This document shows positions 13,430-26,431 of a stretch of 64,000 bases of DNA, in pieces. A program made the position numbers and the translations under genes. The notes under the pieces are model-generated. The model was not told where the DNA came from. It worked only from the letters and a program-made list of their open reading frames with translations, and did not search any database. Source of the DNA: Plasmopara viticola (lineage: Eukaryota; Oomycota; Peronosporomycetes; Peronosporales; Peronosporaceae); NCBI GenBank assembly GCA_001695595.3, contig MBPM02000044.1:577728-641727 (forward strand), written 5' to 3'. Position 1 is the stretch's first letter. Each line of letters starts with the position of its first letter.

Positions 13430-13830
13430 AGAAGATTAGGAGCCTGACTGGCAAGTAAAGTAATGTAAGTATTACTTTATCGCGTTGCCTAGGCTCAGTC
13501 TGGCTAGTCCACGGCATAGAGTGGTGTCCGCATCCGTTGGGTCTCGTTCGGCGGGCAGTGCAGCCAGCACCGAGGTCGTGAAGGTCTTCCATTATTCTGC
13601 TTCGCTCTGCCTTGGTAAGAGCCCAGGTGGCGCCCGGTGCTGGAGACCGTCGCGTCGAGGGTGAGACTCGTTAGAGACCTGCAGATGCCCGAGAGCACCT
13701 GCCCGAAGCGCGCGAGCATTTAGCCCCCGCGCTTGGAAGGAGGGCATCATCCCAATCTTGTCCAAGAGTGACTGACAAGTCTTGCTGATAAATACACTTA
13801 CGAGCCTGGTCAAATACACTTATTATTCGT
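13430..13830. other. GC-rich island of unknown origin
   Basis: About 400 bp clearly richer in GC than its AT-rich surroundings. It is flanked by AT-rich short motifs (AAGTAATGTAAGTATTACTTTATC near 13460; repeated AAATACACTTA near 13790 and 13815). Short frames are open on the minus strand but match nothing I recognise. It could be a SINE, a solo LTR or another repeat insertion. Confidence 0.4.
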
Positions 13831-14008
13831 ACTCCTGATCCCCTTTTAAGCTATGCACTCCAGCCTTGCGATCAATGGAAAAGTCGCCTTAGCACGGGAA
13901 TTTAACGATCATTGTTATTGATCTTACCTTGAGTCTGGGCTTGCATCATATCACACCGTTCTGGCAAAACTTTTGACGCGCAAATTCTTCAAATGCGAAA
14001 GCAGGTCA

Positions 14009-14207
14009 GTCCTTTCCATCGCTCTAGACTTGCACAGATGCAATAAAGCCACAACGAAGTGTATAATCATTCTGTTGGACCGCTGAGACGTTGTACGGCC
14101 ACAGATACGTCCTTTCTATCGCTGTACACATGCACAGATGCAAGAGAGCCACGACGAAGTGTATAATCATTCTGTTGGAGAGCTGAGACGTTGTACGGCT
14201 ACCATAC
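14009..14207. repeat. Two-copy 100-bp tandem repeat
   Basis: 14009-14108 and 14109 to about 14207 are near-identical, with a period of exactly 100 bp. Both copies contain AACGAAGTGTATAATCATTC or its one-base variant, and GCTGAGACGTTGTACGGC. Confidence 0.9.
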
Positions 14208-14773
14208 TTCCGTGTGTAATTGATGTTATTAGGTTATGAACTGTAATCGCGCTCAGGAAGAGAATTCTGATGCTTGTATATACTTGATCTCGATTTCGCC
14301 TTGCATCGCTTTAAAGAGTAGTTGCAACAACAATGTCTACTTGAAATACGTGTAATTGTACTTCTAGTCTAAACTAGATGAGCTAAAAGATAACTAAGCT
14401 ACCTTCTGAAGGGTAATTGAGATGTGCATGGAGTGCAAAGTCTTCGAAAGTCTGAATTTATGCGAAAAGCGTTAAACTTTTAAATTGAGGGACAAAAAAC
14501 AAAGAAGTGGCGTTCTGCGTGGTAGAAAGCCGTTAATACTGACCGCTTTACGTGTTTCCACTATTTACGTAAAAAGTATTCTTCTCTCAAACAAACACAG
14601 TGACTTCCTGGCGACAATCTGAATCGATTGGATATGACGAAGACGAATTTTCCTTAGGTCTAAACACTGTGTTTCGGCAGAAAAAGTCGGGACAGATTTG
14701 TGGTGACTCAAAAGAGCAGAAGACGATAGCTTAGTGCGACCGCCGGTCTCGAGAGACGACAAGCATGCATCGC

Positions 14774-15030
14774 CAAGCATGCATCGCGAATGCGATCACC
14801 CCAAAATATAAGTAATCTTGCGGCCGCGCGAGGAAAGAGCTAAATCAGTTCCGCATATTAAAAATCTTTAAGCGCAACCAAGCGTGTAAAGCGCAAAAAC
14901 GTAAAGCACATTGGAATTTCGAAGGCTTATAAAACGTAAGCGTTAATTACTCGCCAATCTTGCAAGAAGACAGGCATGGATTGCGGAAGCGGTCACCCCC
15001 CAAATACAAGTAACGTTGCGACCGCGCGAG
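14774..15030. repeat. Diverged direct repeat, about 200 bp apart
   Basis: The block at about 14774-14831 recurs at about 14973-15030, with matching CGATCACCCC/CGGTCACCCCC, AAGTAA and CGACCGCGCGAG-type words. The sequence after each copy also shares AAGCGCAA and AAGCGTGTAAAGC words. This is an older segmental duplication with no coding content seen. Confidence 0.7.
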
Positions 15031-15240
15031 AATTGGACGAAATTATTTCCGCATTTCAACCAAGCAGTTGAAAGCTTCAAGCGCAATAAAGCGTGTAAAG
15101 CTCATGTAGCGTTAAGCGCAGTAAAGTCCATAAGGCTTACAAAGCGGAGAAGCGCAGAAAAGCTTATAGTGCTTAAACCGTGTTTCGTGACTCATGGCAA
15201 ATTTCGCAAACAATATCCGGTAAAGTTAACTTGACTTAGT

Positions 15241-16560
15241 TTCACTTTTCCAATTCAAATTTTTTTCGTACAATATTGATAGCAAAGTGCTCGACATTTT
15301 GTAATATCGAGTGAAATACAGCCAAACGTTAGGCGCCTGTGAACATGCTAAATGGATTTTTAAAAAGGTCTCGATATCATTAATGTTCAGATAAGTTCAG
15401 CCAAAACTTGTCGCAGTGCGAGTCTGCAGGCTGGGAGGACGTAAGAACACTCAAAGCCGCTGTAAATGAAGGCGTATTATTGTTAAGCACTGCCAAAAGA
15501 CGCAACAATAACGCTTAGTATACATATACTGTATCCTCTCTCCTTTTCCCGATGTTTTTTAAGAGATGCATAAGAACCCTAGGGAGTCTTTTTCTTCGGA
15601 CATGCCTAATCAAAGCCGACTTTAGCGCGATAGAAAACTTTAGCCTCGGTGGCGTTCATAGTATTTCACTTTTCAAGTTTGCTTTTCTCGAGCTGCAATT
15701 TTCATTTAAGTGACCTGCCTCTTGGCACATTGCATATTGGTGTATTCTAGATCGGACAAAGTCCCTGCCTCATATCTTTTTTCACTAACGATATATATAT
15801 AAAACTCGATATTCTTTATTCGTATTAATTACAGCACATATCAATTGGGAATGACAAGCAATTGTCGATTACGAGAAGTGTATAATTTCTGCATGCCGCC
15901 TCTGTACTAGAAGTTTGTGTGATGCCGTTCCGCCTGGTAGAATTGTATAGACTGTTTAAGCCTACGCGAATGATTTGTCAACCTGAACCCTTGCAAACGT
16001 TATGAGACGGGTTGAATCGCGTTTGTGTGGCTCTATCTGTTGAAGTACTTGACGCTTACACCCGTTTCTCTTTCGCTTTCTCATCAAAGTCATTACCAGA
16101 CTTTATTGGCAGCCAACCTCAAACTGCACGACCTCTTTCAGCATCCACAACCAAGTGACGCCCGTCCATTTTTTGCCGTTTGAGTACTTGTACGCTGATT
16201 CACTACCAATTGAGTGTTGCTACCGAAAAAAGAGGCTTCAAACATCTCCATGTTTTTCTTCGTTGATATACTAGTGCCCTCATTACTTTCCTCATTGTAT
16301 TCAGGCGTAACCTTGATCAGACTTACTTTTTACAATCCAATAAATTCTAGGGGTGGAAGCAAAAGTCAAAAAGAGCCTGTTGCGCGAGATCGGGTGGTTG
16401 GGATCTACGACTTTGTCCCGTTATTGGATCCGGGGATCGTGCTTGTCTAGCAGCGGCATGCTTCGAATCGAGCAATGATATAACATGTCTGAGAGGAGAA
16501 ATAACATTGTAATGTCAATTGGTTTTAAAAATCTTCAGCTAGCATTATTTCGAACCTCGG
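15241..16560. other. Intergenic, nothing recognised
   Basis: AT-rich with a short (TA)n run near 15790-15805. No supported coding, RNA or repeat feature. Confidence 0.5.
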
Positions 16561-16629
16561 AACATCGAGAGCCGTTCCGAAAGCAATTTGACTCGAAAAT
16601 AAATTGCTTACGGAACGGCTCTCGATGTT
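16561..16629. repeat. Strong inverted repeat, 29-bp arms, 11-nt loop
   Basis: Arm 16561-16589 is the reverse complement of 16601-16629 with one mismatch (position 16580). The loop is 16590-16600. As RNA or single-stranded DNA it would form a long hairpin. No gene lies nearby on either side. Possible origins are abutting terminal inverted repeats of a deleted MITE, or a small hairpin RNA precursor. Confidence 0.9.
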
Positions 16630-19600
16630 TCATCAATCAACCCGTTTAATTAACCGCGGTTCTTTGTCGAAGTTAAATGTTATCGACACGTTAAAGTCTA
16701 CCAAGACTTTATATAGTAATCGTAATCTCGGATACTTGTGTGTGCGTCTAAAGTTTTCCGCTGCTGGATTCTCCTCCGAGATCTATTTGCCTTAGTTCAC
16801 ATGGTGTATGAGGTACTGAATTACCAAAAGGACTGAATTCTTCCCCTTTCGACACTTGCCCCTATGGCCAGTACTACTCGGACCCTGTACGACGATAAAG
16901 TGCTTATCAATGATATCTCGAAAAAGCGATCTTGCGTTTTTAAAGTAAATTTTTTGAAGACCGATTTTATTTGCCTTTCCAATCATTGCTGTCTGCATTA
17001 TATAAGGTTGAGGCTTCGTCAATCAGCACAGTCACCTTAGCTAGTTCGAGAAGTGGCGCCCCGGTAAGTAAAGCCGTCAACCTCTTTTTCCAATTAATAT
17101 AGTCATAAGTTTTTCGTTCGCCAACCTTTCTTGCATGCAAGAAAGCGTGAACATTGGAAGAAGTCGAGCTTGCCAGGAAGAATAATTCTCCCAAGTGCAC
17201 CCTATCTGTTCATAGGGTACGAAACACTTAGCGTTCAAGGCTTCCAAATAGAAATGCTCTGTTATCCCTACTAAAGGTCAAAGAAAAACCAAAGAAGTAC
17301 CTACTTAAGGTAGCGATATGGGGGCTTCCGAAATTTGTGGTGCACAAGGTGTAGAGCAACGACGTTTTTAAAGTTTAGACACCGTGACACACATTAAATG
17401 CTTGGCAGCAGGGAGGACTGCAGATACAGTCTTCACCTTATGTAGCAACTTGTCAGAGCAGTGCACGATTCGCTTCAAAGTTAAAAAAACGGCTGTCAAA
17501 AAGAACAGCCTTACCGTGGATAACATAGTTTCACACGAGGTCAACATTGTCAGGGCAAAGCACAAATCTGCAAAAAGGTAGCATCGATTCACAGGCCAGG
17601 AATTATAGCCTTAATTTTTAGGTGGGTATCGAAACCAAGAGTGGACAACCTTTTTTGTGGATCGAGTGATTAGTCGCTCGACCCGGGACCTGGAGACATC
17701 TGGCTCGATGCCCACAAGATCTATATCAGGGCAGCTAAACTTAGGTCACTAAAGTAGACAAGCAATCATGCCTAAGATGCGTGACTGCCGCATATCTGAT
17801 AGTCGGGTAAAATAAAGACAAATCATAGATGATGCTCGTAGCGGCGTAATCCCTCCAGAGGATGTGTATGTATGTTGTGTTTTGAAAAAATGGAGTGAAT
17901 CAGCCTTATAAACAGCGTACAACGTTAAAAGTCCTGAACGATTCCAAAGATCTTAACGATTTGAAGATTCCACGCAAATGTGTTGTTCAGTCAAAACATT
18001 TATTGGGTAGAGAAGTGAGGTGTCGAACCAAATACCCCCGAATTCCGGGTCAAGCTACTTGCAACTAAAGACACAGTGTGGTGTGCTTCGCTTAGGGCGC
18101 ACCTGCTTTGACTCAATGAGCGATTGGGCAGTTCCTTACCTCTATAAATAAGGGTCGTCGACACCGACGCATTTGCATATATCAATTTTGTATCGCTTCC
18201 CATTCCCTTTTTCGGAAACTATGTTTCCCGCTTAAGATAGCAACCAGTAGAGATATGTCAGCCACTTCGACTTGCACATCTATATTGCTGTCTGCAGTGC
18301 TGTTAGTGCGTCTATCTGGCCCACCCGTGAATCTATGCTACCCACAGATAGGTCACTCTTTTCTTTGTAGAAATTTCGGTACTTTGATGCCCCATCACTC
18401 TTACAATTTTGAGCAACCTTATTATGAGCCGTACGTGCAGCAATGGTGGCAAGTCATCAAAACCAAGGTCCTAGTACGAGTAATTGGTGATCTCTTGCTA
18501 ACCATTCCTTTAGGAATTATGCCTTTATAGCCGGCAATTCTATGACCGAGCTATACTGGCATGGGTCAAAGCCATAATAAGTTTGTGCAATAACAATCAA
18601 ATATTAAAAAGTACATTCAATCAGCCATTTTTCACAATATCTTGCAACGTCCACAATTGAAAAAGCTGCATAGGCATGCTTGAGTGTACAAAGACGCGAA
18701 ATGCTTTTAACACGTGTACAACCATTAGATCACCACTGCGAGTTCCGTCTGATAGCTGTCGTGCTTCAAAGCTAAGCTCATGTAGTTGGTACCAACTAAA
18801 ATTTTCACAGTTTTTTTTTTGAACAGCTCCGAGAGCGCGGCGTATCGTGAGCAAACCTTTCGTGGTACCTATATTCATTACTTCGCTGCCCTTTGAGACA
18901 AGCACCAATCGAAGGCTCTTTCTTACAGCAGCCATGATAGAATTTCTTGCTATGCTCGACAGCGCAAATCCAAACTGGAACTGGACCCAAAAATGATTCT
19001 ACGCACACCAAAAAAAGTATTCAATGTTGTGGCTCTAATCCATCTGTGCACGTTTACAAAGACAAATTGTGCAGGTGTGTGGTTGTACGACGGCTTAGCT
19101 CTTTAAAAAAAGTTATCCAACTGCTTTGATGTTCAGAAATTCATGTTTTTGGCCGTTATGATGGCTACTTCACGTTTAAAACTTGTTTCTCTTGCTCTTT
19201 AAATGGCTTGCGCTTGAATATACTCTTATGAGTGTTGAACGCCAAGGAGCTGTCCATCCTCGACAAAAAGAGCATCAAACTTGTAAACGGCGACTATAAG
19301 AGCGGTCTCGATCGATTCGCTAATCGTTGCTGCTTGCATTCGGAAGTTTCGCGGACAAAGATGGTCTGCCTCTTATCGACCTATAAACGTAGCTACTTGA
19401 CTTGTTCGGGTTTTCGAAGTAAGTCACCGCTAATGGAAGACGTATCTATTTAATGCTGATTTTCCGGACGTATCACGCTTCTTGATATAAAGGAAAGGTT
19501 TCGCTTTTTATCAATATTCATTGGCTTAATAAGGTATAAAGCCGAGTTTTTGCGAACAAAGTGGCTTTCGTTAACGAAGGCCGAGAAAGAAATGGCGGCT

Positions 19601-20886
19601 CCTGGTGCGCACCACGCGACATATAAGTACTTACATTGGTTTGTATACTGAGATTTTATAAAGGGTATCGGAATGGATATAGGCTCTGTTTAATTACCGA
19701 GCTGCATTTAGTGCATATTGAGAATTACAGTTAGTACCGAAAGGCTATGATTATTGTACAAAATGTATCAGTTTCCATACTGCGAATCTAGGAACAACTT
19801 CGGTGGTAGAACCTACAGCTAAGTTATGACAGGATCAGACAGGACCTTTGTTTGTTCGGGGAATGGTACCTCACTAAAGGAGACTGTCGGGTCCGCCAAA
19901 TCGCTAACATATTCACAGAGCTTGCGCCTCCCACGCTGGCAGATAGCGTGAGCATCGGTAGAACTCATAGCTTGCAGAAGCAACATCACGTTTAATTGCT
20001 GTTCAATGTGTTGGAGAAGTGAGCGAGGCTGTTATTTTCAAATTAATACCGAAATAGGAACACCGGCCTCTGCCACAAATTGACGCGCTCAGTTGCAACA
20101 TTTCGGACTTTGCTGCATTTATGTCCGTGTTTGAATAACGAGCCGGTCCTTTGATGGATTTCGACCACGAATCCTTCCTATCAAACCGTGATATCTGGCA
20201 GGCACCTCAAAGTTTTACGCCATGCAACATCAGCGTATAAATCGGTGTCGGACGCGACAAGGAATCGTCACAGGCGAGGATCGACGATTCTGTATACATA
20301 CTTGACTTTCACTTTCTGTCACTACAGCTTGGTCGCCGCATATAAAGAACAGTACTGATTTCAAACGTCTCTCTATTTCATTCCATATTGCAGCTTGGAA
20401 AGCTGCCTTTAAAAATTGTCAAAAAATAAACTAATGTTGGCAGCTGCAATCAGGCACCAGCACGTCTACCGTCAACTTTGTAGCTAACAGCTACAACATC
20501 TGAGCTGCTGACGTCTCAATAGACTTTTAGAATTTCATCCAACAACGACACCTATGCCATTTGTATTCATCATAACGCTAAGCGCTCTCCATTATCATTT
20601 GAACGCTTCAAAAGAGGAATGCAAAATCATCAAATTTGAACAATCTACAATCCTCACCTTCAAGTCGACATGGGTCGACGTTCGGCTGTGAATTGAACTA
20701 TTACGAGGAATCGCGTACACACGCAATGCCGCCATAACAGAGTAACGTGTCGTTGATCCCTCATGGACTGTGCTGCTGCTGATCATTGCAGACTTCCCCT
20801 GGTCTCTGAAACATTTGATAATCGTACAATACTCATAAATCTTCAAGATTTAATAATTAAATCGTAGCTCTAGAATGGAGAAAAAA
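16630..20886. other. Intergenic, 4.2 kb, no supported gene
   Basis: Only short frames on both strands. At about 18000-18200 there is an LTR-like minus-strand stretch (a TATA-like TTATTTATAGAGG and a GGTTCGACACC-like word), but no partner copy or target duplication was found. Nothing else was recognised. Confidence 0.5.
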
Positions 20887-22506
20887 TCACGAAATCATGC
20901 GAGCTGCGCGTTGGGTGCGTCGACAATTGTCGCATGTCCGATTGCATTCCGAGCGCTGGAATTGCTGGCCAAAGTACGAGATCAGCAATTGTCGACGGCA
21001 CGTCGTGTCGTCCTCACAATACTCAGCCATGGACCGGAGCTTCTCAAGGTGAACAGCACGCGTTTTTCGTGTCATGCCCTTCTGAGGCATGGTAAGGATG
21101 TGACGCATCCTCGAGACGTCCGTTGGACTGTAAAAGAGGATGCATTGCGACGGTTTCCCGTCTCGTCCTGCACGACCAGCTTCTTGGTAATACCCTTCAA
21201 TCGACTTGGCCACGGAAAAATGGATCACGAAGCGAACGTTGGCCTTGTCAATGCCCATACCATACGCGATCGTAGCACACACAATACTCAATTGACCATT
21301 TTGCCACGCCTGTTGCACCATGTGTCGATCCGTCGCGGATTGTCCCGCATGGTAAAAGTCGGCACTGAGTCCGCGGTCAAAAAGGTAGTCGGCTACATCT
21401 TCACAATCTTGCTTGGTCATGCAATAGACAATTCCCACCGCGTCAGGTTGATACGTTTTGGCAATGAGCTGGTACAGCGCGTCCATTGCTTTCTTGTCAC
21501 CGCTGCGAGGTTTGTTCATCACTTCAAACGTGAGGTTCTGTCGGTTAAAGCTCATGGAGAACACGCGTCCTTTGGGGATCATCAAAGACTTTCGGACGTG
21601 GTCGATCACTTTAGGTGGCGCAGTCGCCGTCAGTGCCAGTAAGGGAACATTCGGAAATGTTCTTTTCAGCAAGCCAAGCTGGTTGTATTCGGGTCGAAAG
21701 TCGTGTCCCCACTGGCTGACACAATGCGCTTCATCGATCACAATCCTGGCAAGCATCTGATTACGATTCAACTCTTGCAGCAAGTCCATCATCTCTGGCG
21801 ACTTGATCACCTTCTCTGGTGTCAGGTATAAGAGCTTGACACTTGGCACCGTTCTCCTTAGCTCGGCCGTGATTGATCTCTTGAGTGTCAGCGACGTCTG
21901 ACTCGTCAAAAAAGCGGCAGGAATGCCGCATCCGGGATTTTGAAGCAACGCCGTTACTTGATCCTGAATCAGTGACAAGAGCGGAGACACGACAATGGTG
22001 ACGCCTTTGCTTAGCACGGCTGGCAGCTGGTAGCATAGACTCTTACCGCCACCAGTCGGCATAAGTACAAAGCAGTCGTCTCCTCGCATTGTGGCTTCTA
22101 TCACTTCTCGCTGATTCTTTCTAAACTCGTCGTTGCCAAAGACTATTCGATTGGCTCGGGCCAGCAGATCAAAAGGTACGCCCGACGTCTCTACCGCTCG
22201 TTTCTTAGCGTTTGAAGCATTGCGAATAGATGATGAACGTCGTCGACTTTGTTGAATCAGGTCAAGCGCTGTATTAGACTCTCTGGTTTCCGTTTCGTCG
22301 TCTGTATCTTCGAAGAACGAGCGCTGGCGCTTTTGTCGGATGGATGTACTCAGCGGTGCGTCATCCAGCGTCAGGTCAATAGCATCATTTCTCACTCGTA
22401 CTCCATCTTGTCTTTGCTGATGCACTGGAGTGGACTCCTGCTGAAAGTGTGAGTCGATAGGCAAAAAAGCCGCGGACTTCTTTCGACGCACCATTACCGC
22501 CTTCAT
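20887..22506 (-). CDS. RecQ-family ATP-dependent DNA helicase
   Basis: A 539-residue protein that unwinds DNA 3'-5' in recombination and fork repair. The frame is open from a TTG at 22518, but the first ATG is at 22506 ([11 protein letters not shown]). The N-terminal 110 residues are basic and Ser-rich. Helicase motifs follow in order: motif 0 FRKNQREVI (about 128), Walker A PTGGGKS (about 150-156), DEAH (258-261), TATA (about 293-296), and motif [14 protein letters not shown] (about 439-450). Next comes the RecQ zinc-binding subdomain with Cys at about 497, 503, 521, 525 and 528. The protein stops 11 residues later, so it has no winged-helix RQC or HRDC domain. It is single-exon and looks intact. 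Which RecQ paralogue it is cannot be said without a tree. Confidence 0.95.
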   Translation of the reverse strand: MKAVMVRRKKSAAFLPIDSHFQQESTPVHQQRQDGVRVRNDAIDLTLDDAPLSTSIRQKRQRSFFEDTDDETETRESNTALDLIQQSRRRSSSIRNASNAKKRAVETSGVPFDLLARANRIVFGNDEFRKNQREVIEATMRGDDCFVLMPTGGGKSLCYQLPAVLSKGVTIVVSPLLSLIQDQVTALLQNPGCGIPAAFLTSQTSLTLKRSITAELRRTVPSVKLLYLTPEKVIKSPEMMDLLQELNRNQMLARIVIDEAHCVSQWGHDFRPEYNQLGLLKRTFPNVPLLALTATAPPKVIDHVRKSLMIPKGRVFSMSFNRQNLTFEVMNKPRSGDKKAMDALYQLIAKTYQPDAVGIVYCMTKQDCEDVADYLFDRGLSADFYHAGQSATDRHMVQQAWQNGQLSIVCATIAYGMGIDKANVRFVIHFSVAKSIEGYYQEAGRAGRDGKPSQCILFYSPTDVSRMRHILTMPQKGMTRKTRAVHLEKLRSMAEYCEDDTTCRRQLLISYFGQQFQRSECNRTCDNCRRTQRAARMIS

Positions 22507-25500
22507 GATGCTTGTCAAACCTTGGTATTGGTCAAAAGTAAATCTGCACTTATCACTTTGTCAACTCATTGCCTAATTTGATTGGGCTGAATTAAAAAGA
22601 CCTGCTATAAGATATCTTCCAATTAATGTTTTTTATCCAGCCCAATACTAACTAATCAATATGTAGGTTGGACCACTATGAAGGCATGACTCAAAATTGC
22701 CTTACGCGTGCCAAATCTTTAAGCCTACAGAAGTGCGTTCTGCTAGATGTACGTTGCAGCGTATTTATAAGCCCGAAAGTTGACACGAGATGCTCAATCC
22801 TCCATCTCTAAGCCGATATAAATTGAAAGGGTTGTTTCCGACCCGGCTGTCCGATGTCTTGCTTTCGAAGCAGGAAGCCCGGTCACCGCGTGGGGCACAG
22901 CCGCATGCCGGCGACAAGGTACGCTCTCAAAATGCAGGCCACTAATGGAAAAGACGATTCGAGTCACATGAACTTTTCGCCCGGATGGAGGTTATTATCG
23001 CAAATTACAGCTCAAGCCATTGTCTATTTATTCTTGTAAAAAGTTTACCGTCTTGTTCCGAACAAAACTTCTTACACATTATTTATAGCAATTGCAGCTT
23101 TGAATTCGTGCACGGAGGCTGATTGTCAGCGCGGGCAGTTGTGATATTGAATACGCGAAAACGCAGTGTAACGTAACATTCGCCTAATTTCAGACAGCAC
23201 CGATTGCCAGAACCCTTCTACTTATCTTAAGCAGTCATGCACTTGATTGTTTTGAGGGCGCTTAACATGTAGCTCCTGACCGTCACAGTTGATTTATCCG
23301 CTGCACGTCTTAGCACGGGGTGTTAAGCTACGTCAGGAAGTCGCTTTACTTCGACGTAAAGTCCAAATTTGTCCGGCCCCTTATGGTGCATCCTTAATCT
23401 CATGTTCAATACGATGGTGGTTACGGGTACTACCATCAAATCAATTAAATTTCGCTATCCATCTCACCAGCAAGATTAAGAACGCAATCTTTAACAATGC
23501 TCGTGGGATTTCTCAGGATTTACATAGTACTTGGAGTGCAGAGGACCATAATATCATAAATTAGTTTTGAAAGTCGTGATTTTCTGCTGGTACATGCTTA
23601 TTTAATACTGTGAGAGCTCAGATGAAGCGATATTCCATCTTATTCGTTAGCACCACGTCTATAGTACCTAGTAAGAATTGTATCTTCTTAAAATATGGAA
23701 ATTGCAACCGCATTCCTTGACTAGTTGGAAGTATAATAGTTCAGCTTTATGCACAATCGGCGAGTTGTTTTGTAAGAAAATCGATCTAGATAAAACCTTT
23801 AAAGGATTTGCCTTTTAGCCACTTCCTCTTCTTATTCAGAAACGTTCGTGGTATTTGATGATTTTGACAGTGGTGTTATTAACCTGAGGCATCTACACAG
23901 CCTTACTGGAAACGAATGTTTACTTAAGCTCTTGCAACCCCCTTGCCATATTGTTGGGCCTTAAGTAGAAGTGTCACCGAAGTACTGGGCGAGGGAAAAC
24001 GATTTACAAGCTTTCTCTTATCTCAAAGCCTCACATATGTTTGAGCCACTTCTTGTCCTCCACCCACGGCGCAGGCTCAGCCTTTCTTATAGCCGCAGCT
24101 CTTAGAACAGTCGGTTATAATGACAAGACAGTGTGAAAGCTCTAATGTGACATCGCTGCAAAGTTCTGCCGACTAGTAATCATTTTATGTGCTTGTCTAA
24201 TAATAATCATTAAGAAGCCGGCTCCGCGTACAGGAAGTCAAAAGATCGATAGATAAAACACATCACTTTCCTACTAGATATTTTTGAGGCTTAGTTGTCT
24301 GTGGTACGCAAATCAAACTTCTCGTAAAAGTTGATAATAGCTATATACAAGATTAAACATATATAGAACGTGCACCAGGACATATTGTTATACTGCATGT
24401 TCGGATTCGCCATTTTTGTAAAGAAGGTGAGCTCACAATTCTCTTGAAGCAGCGGTCGTTGCCTTCATCATCCCTGGTATACAAAGTTTAGTCTCATGCC
24501 CCACCACTCGATTTGATAGGAGTTTTAATAGTGGGTCTCTGGACACCATATCTAAGTTTGCTTGGATTAAAAGTTTCAACAGTTATTAATTGTTTGTTAC
24601 ACCTGCGAATATATTTCTTCGTCAAACATGAAGTTATTTGCGATATCCAGAAACCGTATATGTCTTACGATTTTGTGGAGTTCAGGCACCCGCTTGTAGT
24701 AAATTCAAGCATATTTAGATATACACTGTTGTGTGGATCTCACTGCTTTGCAGACCTGTTTTGCCTGTTTGCAAGGATGTTATGTTCGCCGTTGACGGCG
24801 CTACGTTCTTCACAACCAGTGGCACTATTCGTACGTTCAACACCTTTAATTTTCAAGCCGCGTATTTGCCTTGGCTTCTTTTTGAAGGGCCAATTGCTAA
24901 TAGAGAGCGGAAAAATGGCTCACTAGAGCTCCATAGGCGATTGACACTTGACCCACCAAACAATCTAGGGTTACTTTGTTTCTACCCTAGGTGGAATCAC
25001 ACTTCTTTTTGTTAAATACAATAAATAATGTGTGCTATCAATTTTTTTTACAGTTTACAATCAGGCCTCTATCGGACATCTTGTATCGGGCCATTGATCA
25101 GTTGATCTGAAAAATACTTTCTCACTTCTCTCAATTAACAATGTTGGCTGGCCGCAATCGTTTGTCGGCTTGCACACTTTCCGATGCGTCGGTTTACAAA
25201 ATGTATATGGTTACCTCGTACACATACGTGTACAATTAAAAGTCTGTCGCTTTTTGCTGATATTCCAAATCTGTAAGACTTTTAATGGCTAAATGCAGTA
25301 GCCACACACCCATTATGGGAGATGGTGTTTTTTTCTGCGGTAGCTACCCGCGTACGTATATCGCTAGCGTTAATATTGCACCTTCTTCCAGCGACCCTTT
25401 GACCCTTGGGCAAATACATGTTTACTTCGTCGACCTTCGTCGGAACAAAGCGCTTCTGATTGCGAAAACCAAAGCAGCACATGATTTTAATACTCGGCAA

Positions 25501-26431
25501 TGCGTACATTCGTTAGGACTGGATTCAAGCAAGTCCACCCACGGACACAACAACTAAAGATTCTGCATATTAAGCTATGTCAACAGCATTCCGAAGAAGC
25601 AAATCTGTTTTAGTTGGCCTTTGACTAAAGAAAAGGGTCACTGTCTGCACTTAATAGTATAAAGTGCTAAGACCAAGCCACAAATCACCCTGTTCACTCG
25701 ATGGCACATTTGTACCATTTCTCCAAAGTAGTTCACGCCCATCTTAAAGGCAAAAATGCGTGAGTGCTGGCGATTAAAGTTTGAAGGAATGAACACTGCT
25801 TTGAACTGCTTCTCCATGTGCTCGCAGGACACAAAACACTTAGGCGAAAGATGTACGAGGGAGTAACCAGCCCTAAACTAAATCTTCTAAAGGAGAAAGG
25901 GCGAAGGCTAAGCACACCTAGATTGCCCGCCATCTCTACTCTCTTTGATCGAGATTGGTATTCCTCACTAGGTGCTACCGCCAGAGCGTGGTCTAAACTT
26001 ATCGAAGTGTGCAATAAACTGCAATTTAATGACTCATTTATTTGCAATATTTGCTGGACTGAAACTGGCTTTGTCACATATGCAAACCGGTATAACTCAG
26101 AAAAAATACCCCCAGCCCGTTACAGATCATGCATGACCTGGACATTAAGGCCAAGAATGTTGATCCTGGCAATTTTTCTAGTCATAAAAATTGACGCTTG
26201 ACAACAATCCGGGCACATCACTTTTCGCCCTCTCTCTACCGCCCAATCATCTGGCGTCTAGCCAGCCCGTTGCTCGCTCTTTTGCCCACGATTTGCATGC
26301 TAACCTGTGCTCGCGCATAATCCCGTCGTAACGCCTACATCTTTTTTCACTGAGCTCACGGTCCGACAACGCACGTGGCGATATTTGCACGTGCAACGCC
26401 ACACAAGTCAACTTTCTTTGTTGCCACTGCG
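22507..26431. other. Intergenic, 3.9 kb, no supported gene
   Basis: Several frames of 60-137 codons are open (for example 24513-24926 and 25818-26201, plus strand), but none shows a domain, repeat or convincing signal peptide. The GC-richer patch at about 22840-22960 was also unrecognised. Confidence 0.5.

Noticed and set aside
16541..16560. B-box-like GGTTCGAA on the minus strand, possible tRNA
   Set aside because: No matching A-box, acceptor stem or cloverleaf could be folded around it.
18000..18210. Possible minus-strand solo LTR
   Set aside because: TATA-like and other LTR-like words are present, but no TG...CA ends with a target duplication and no second copy in the window.
20875..21642. 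255-codon open frame antisense to RecQ
   Set aside because: Pure shadow of the helicase gene; its translation has no domain and the RecQ motifs are unambiguous on the other strand.
24513..25015. Two overlapping plus-strand open frames as a secreted-effector gene
   Set aside because: No signal peptide of normal form and no RxLR or EER motif; frames probably arise by chance.
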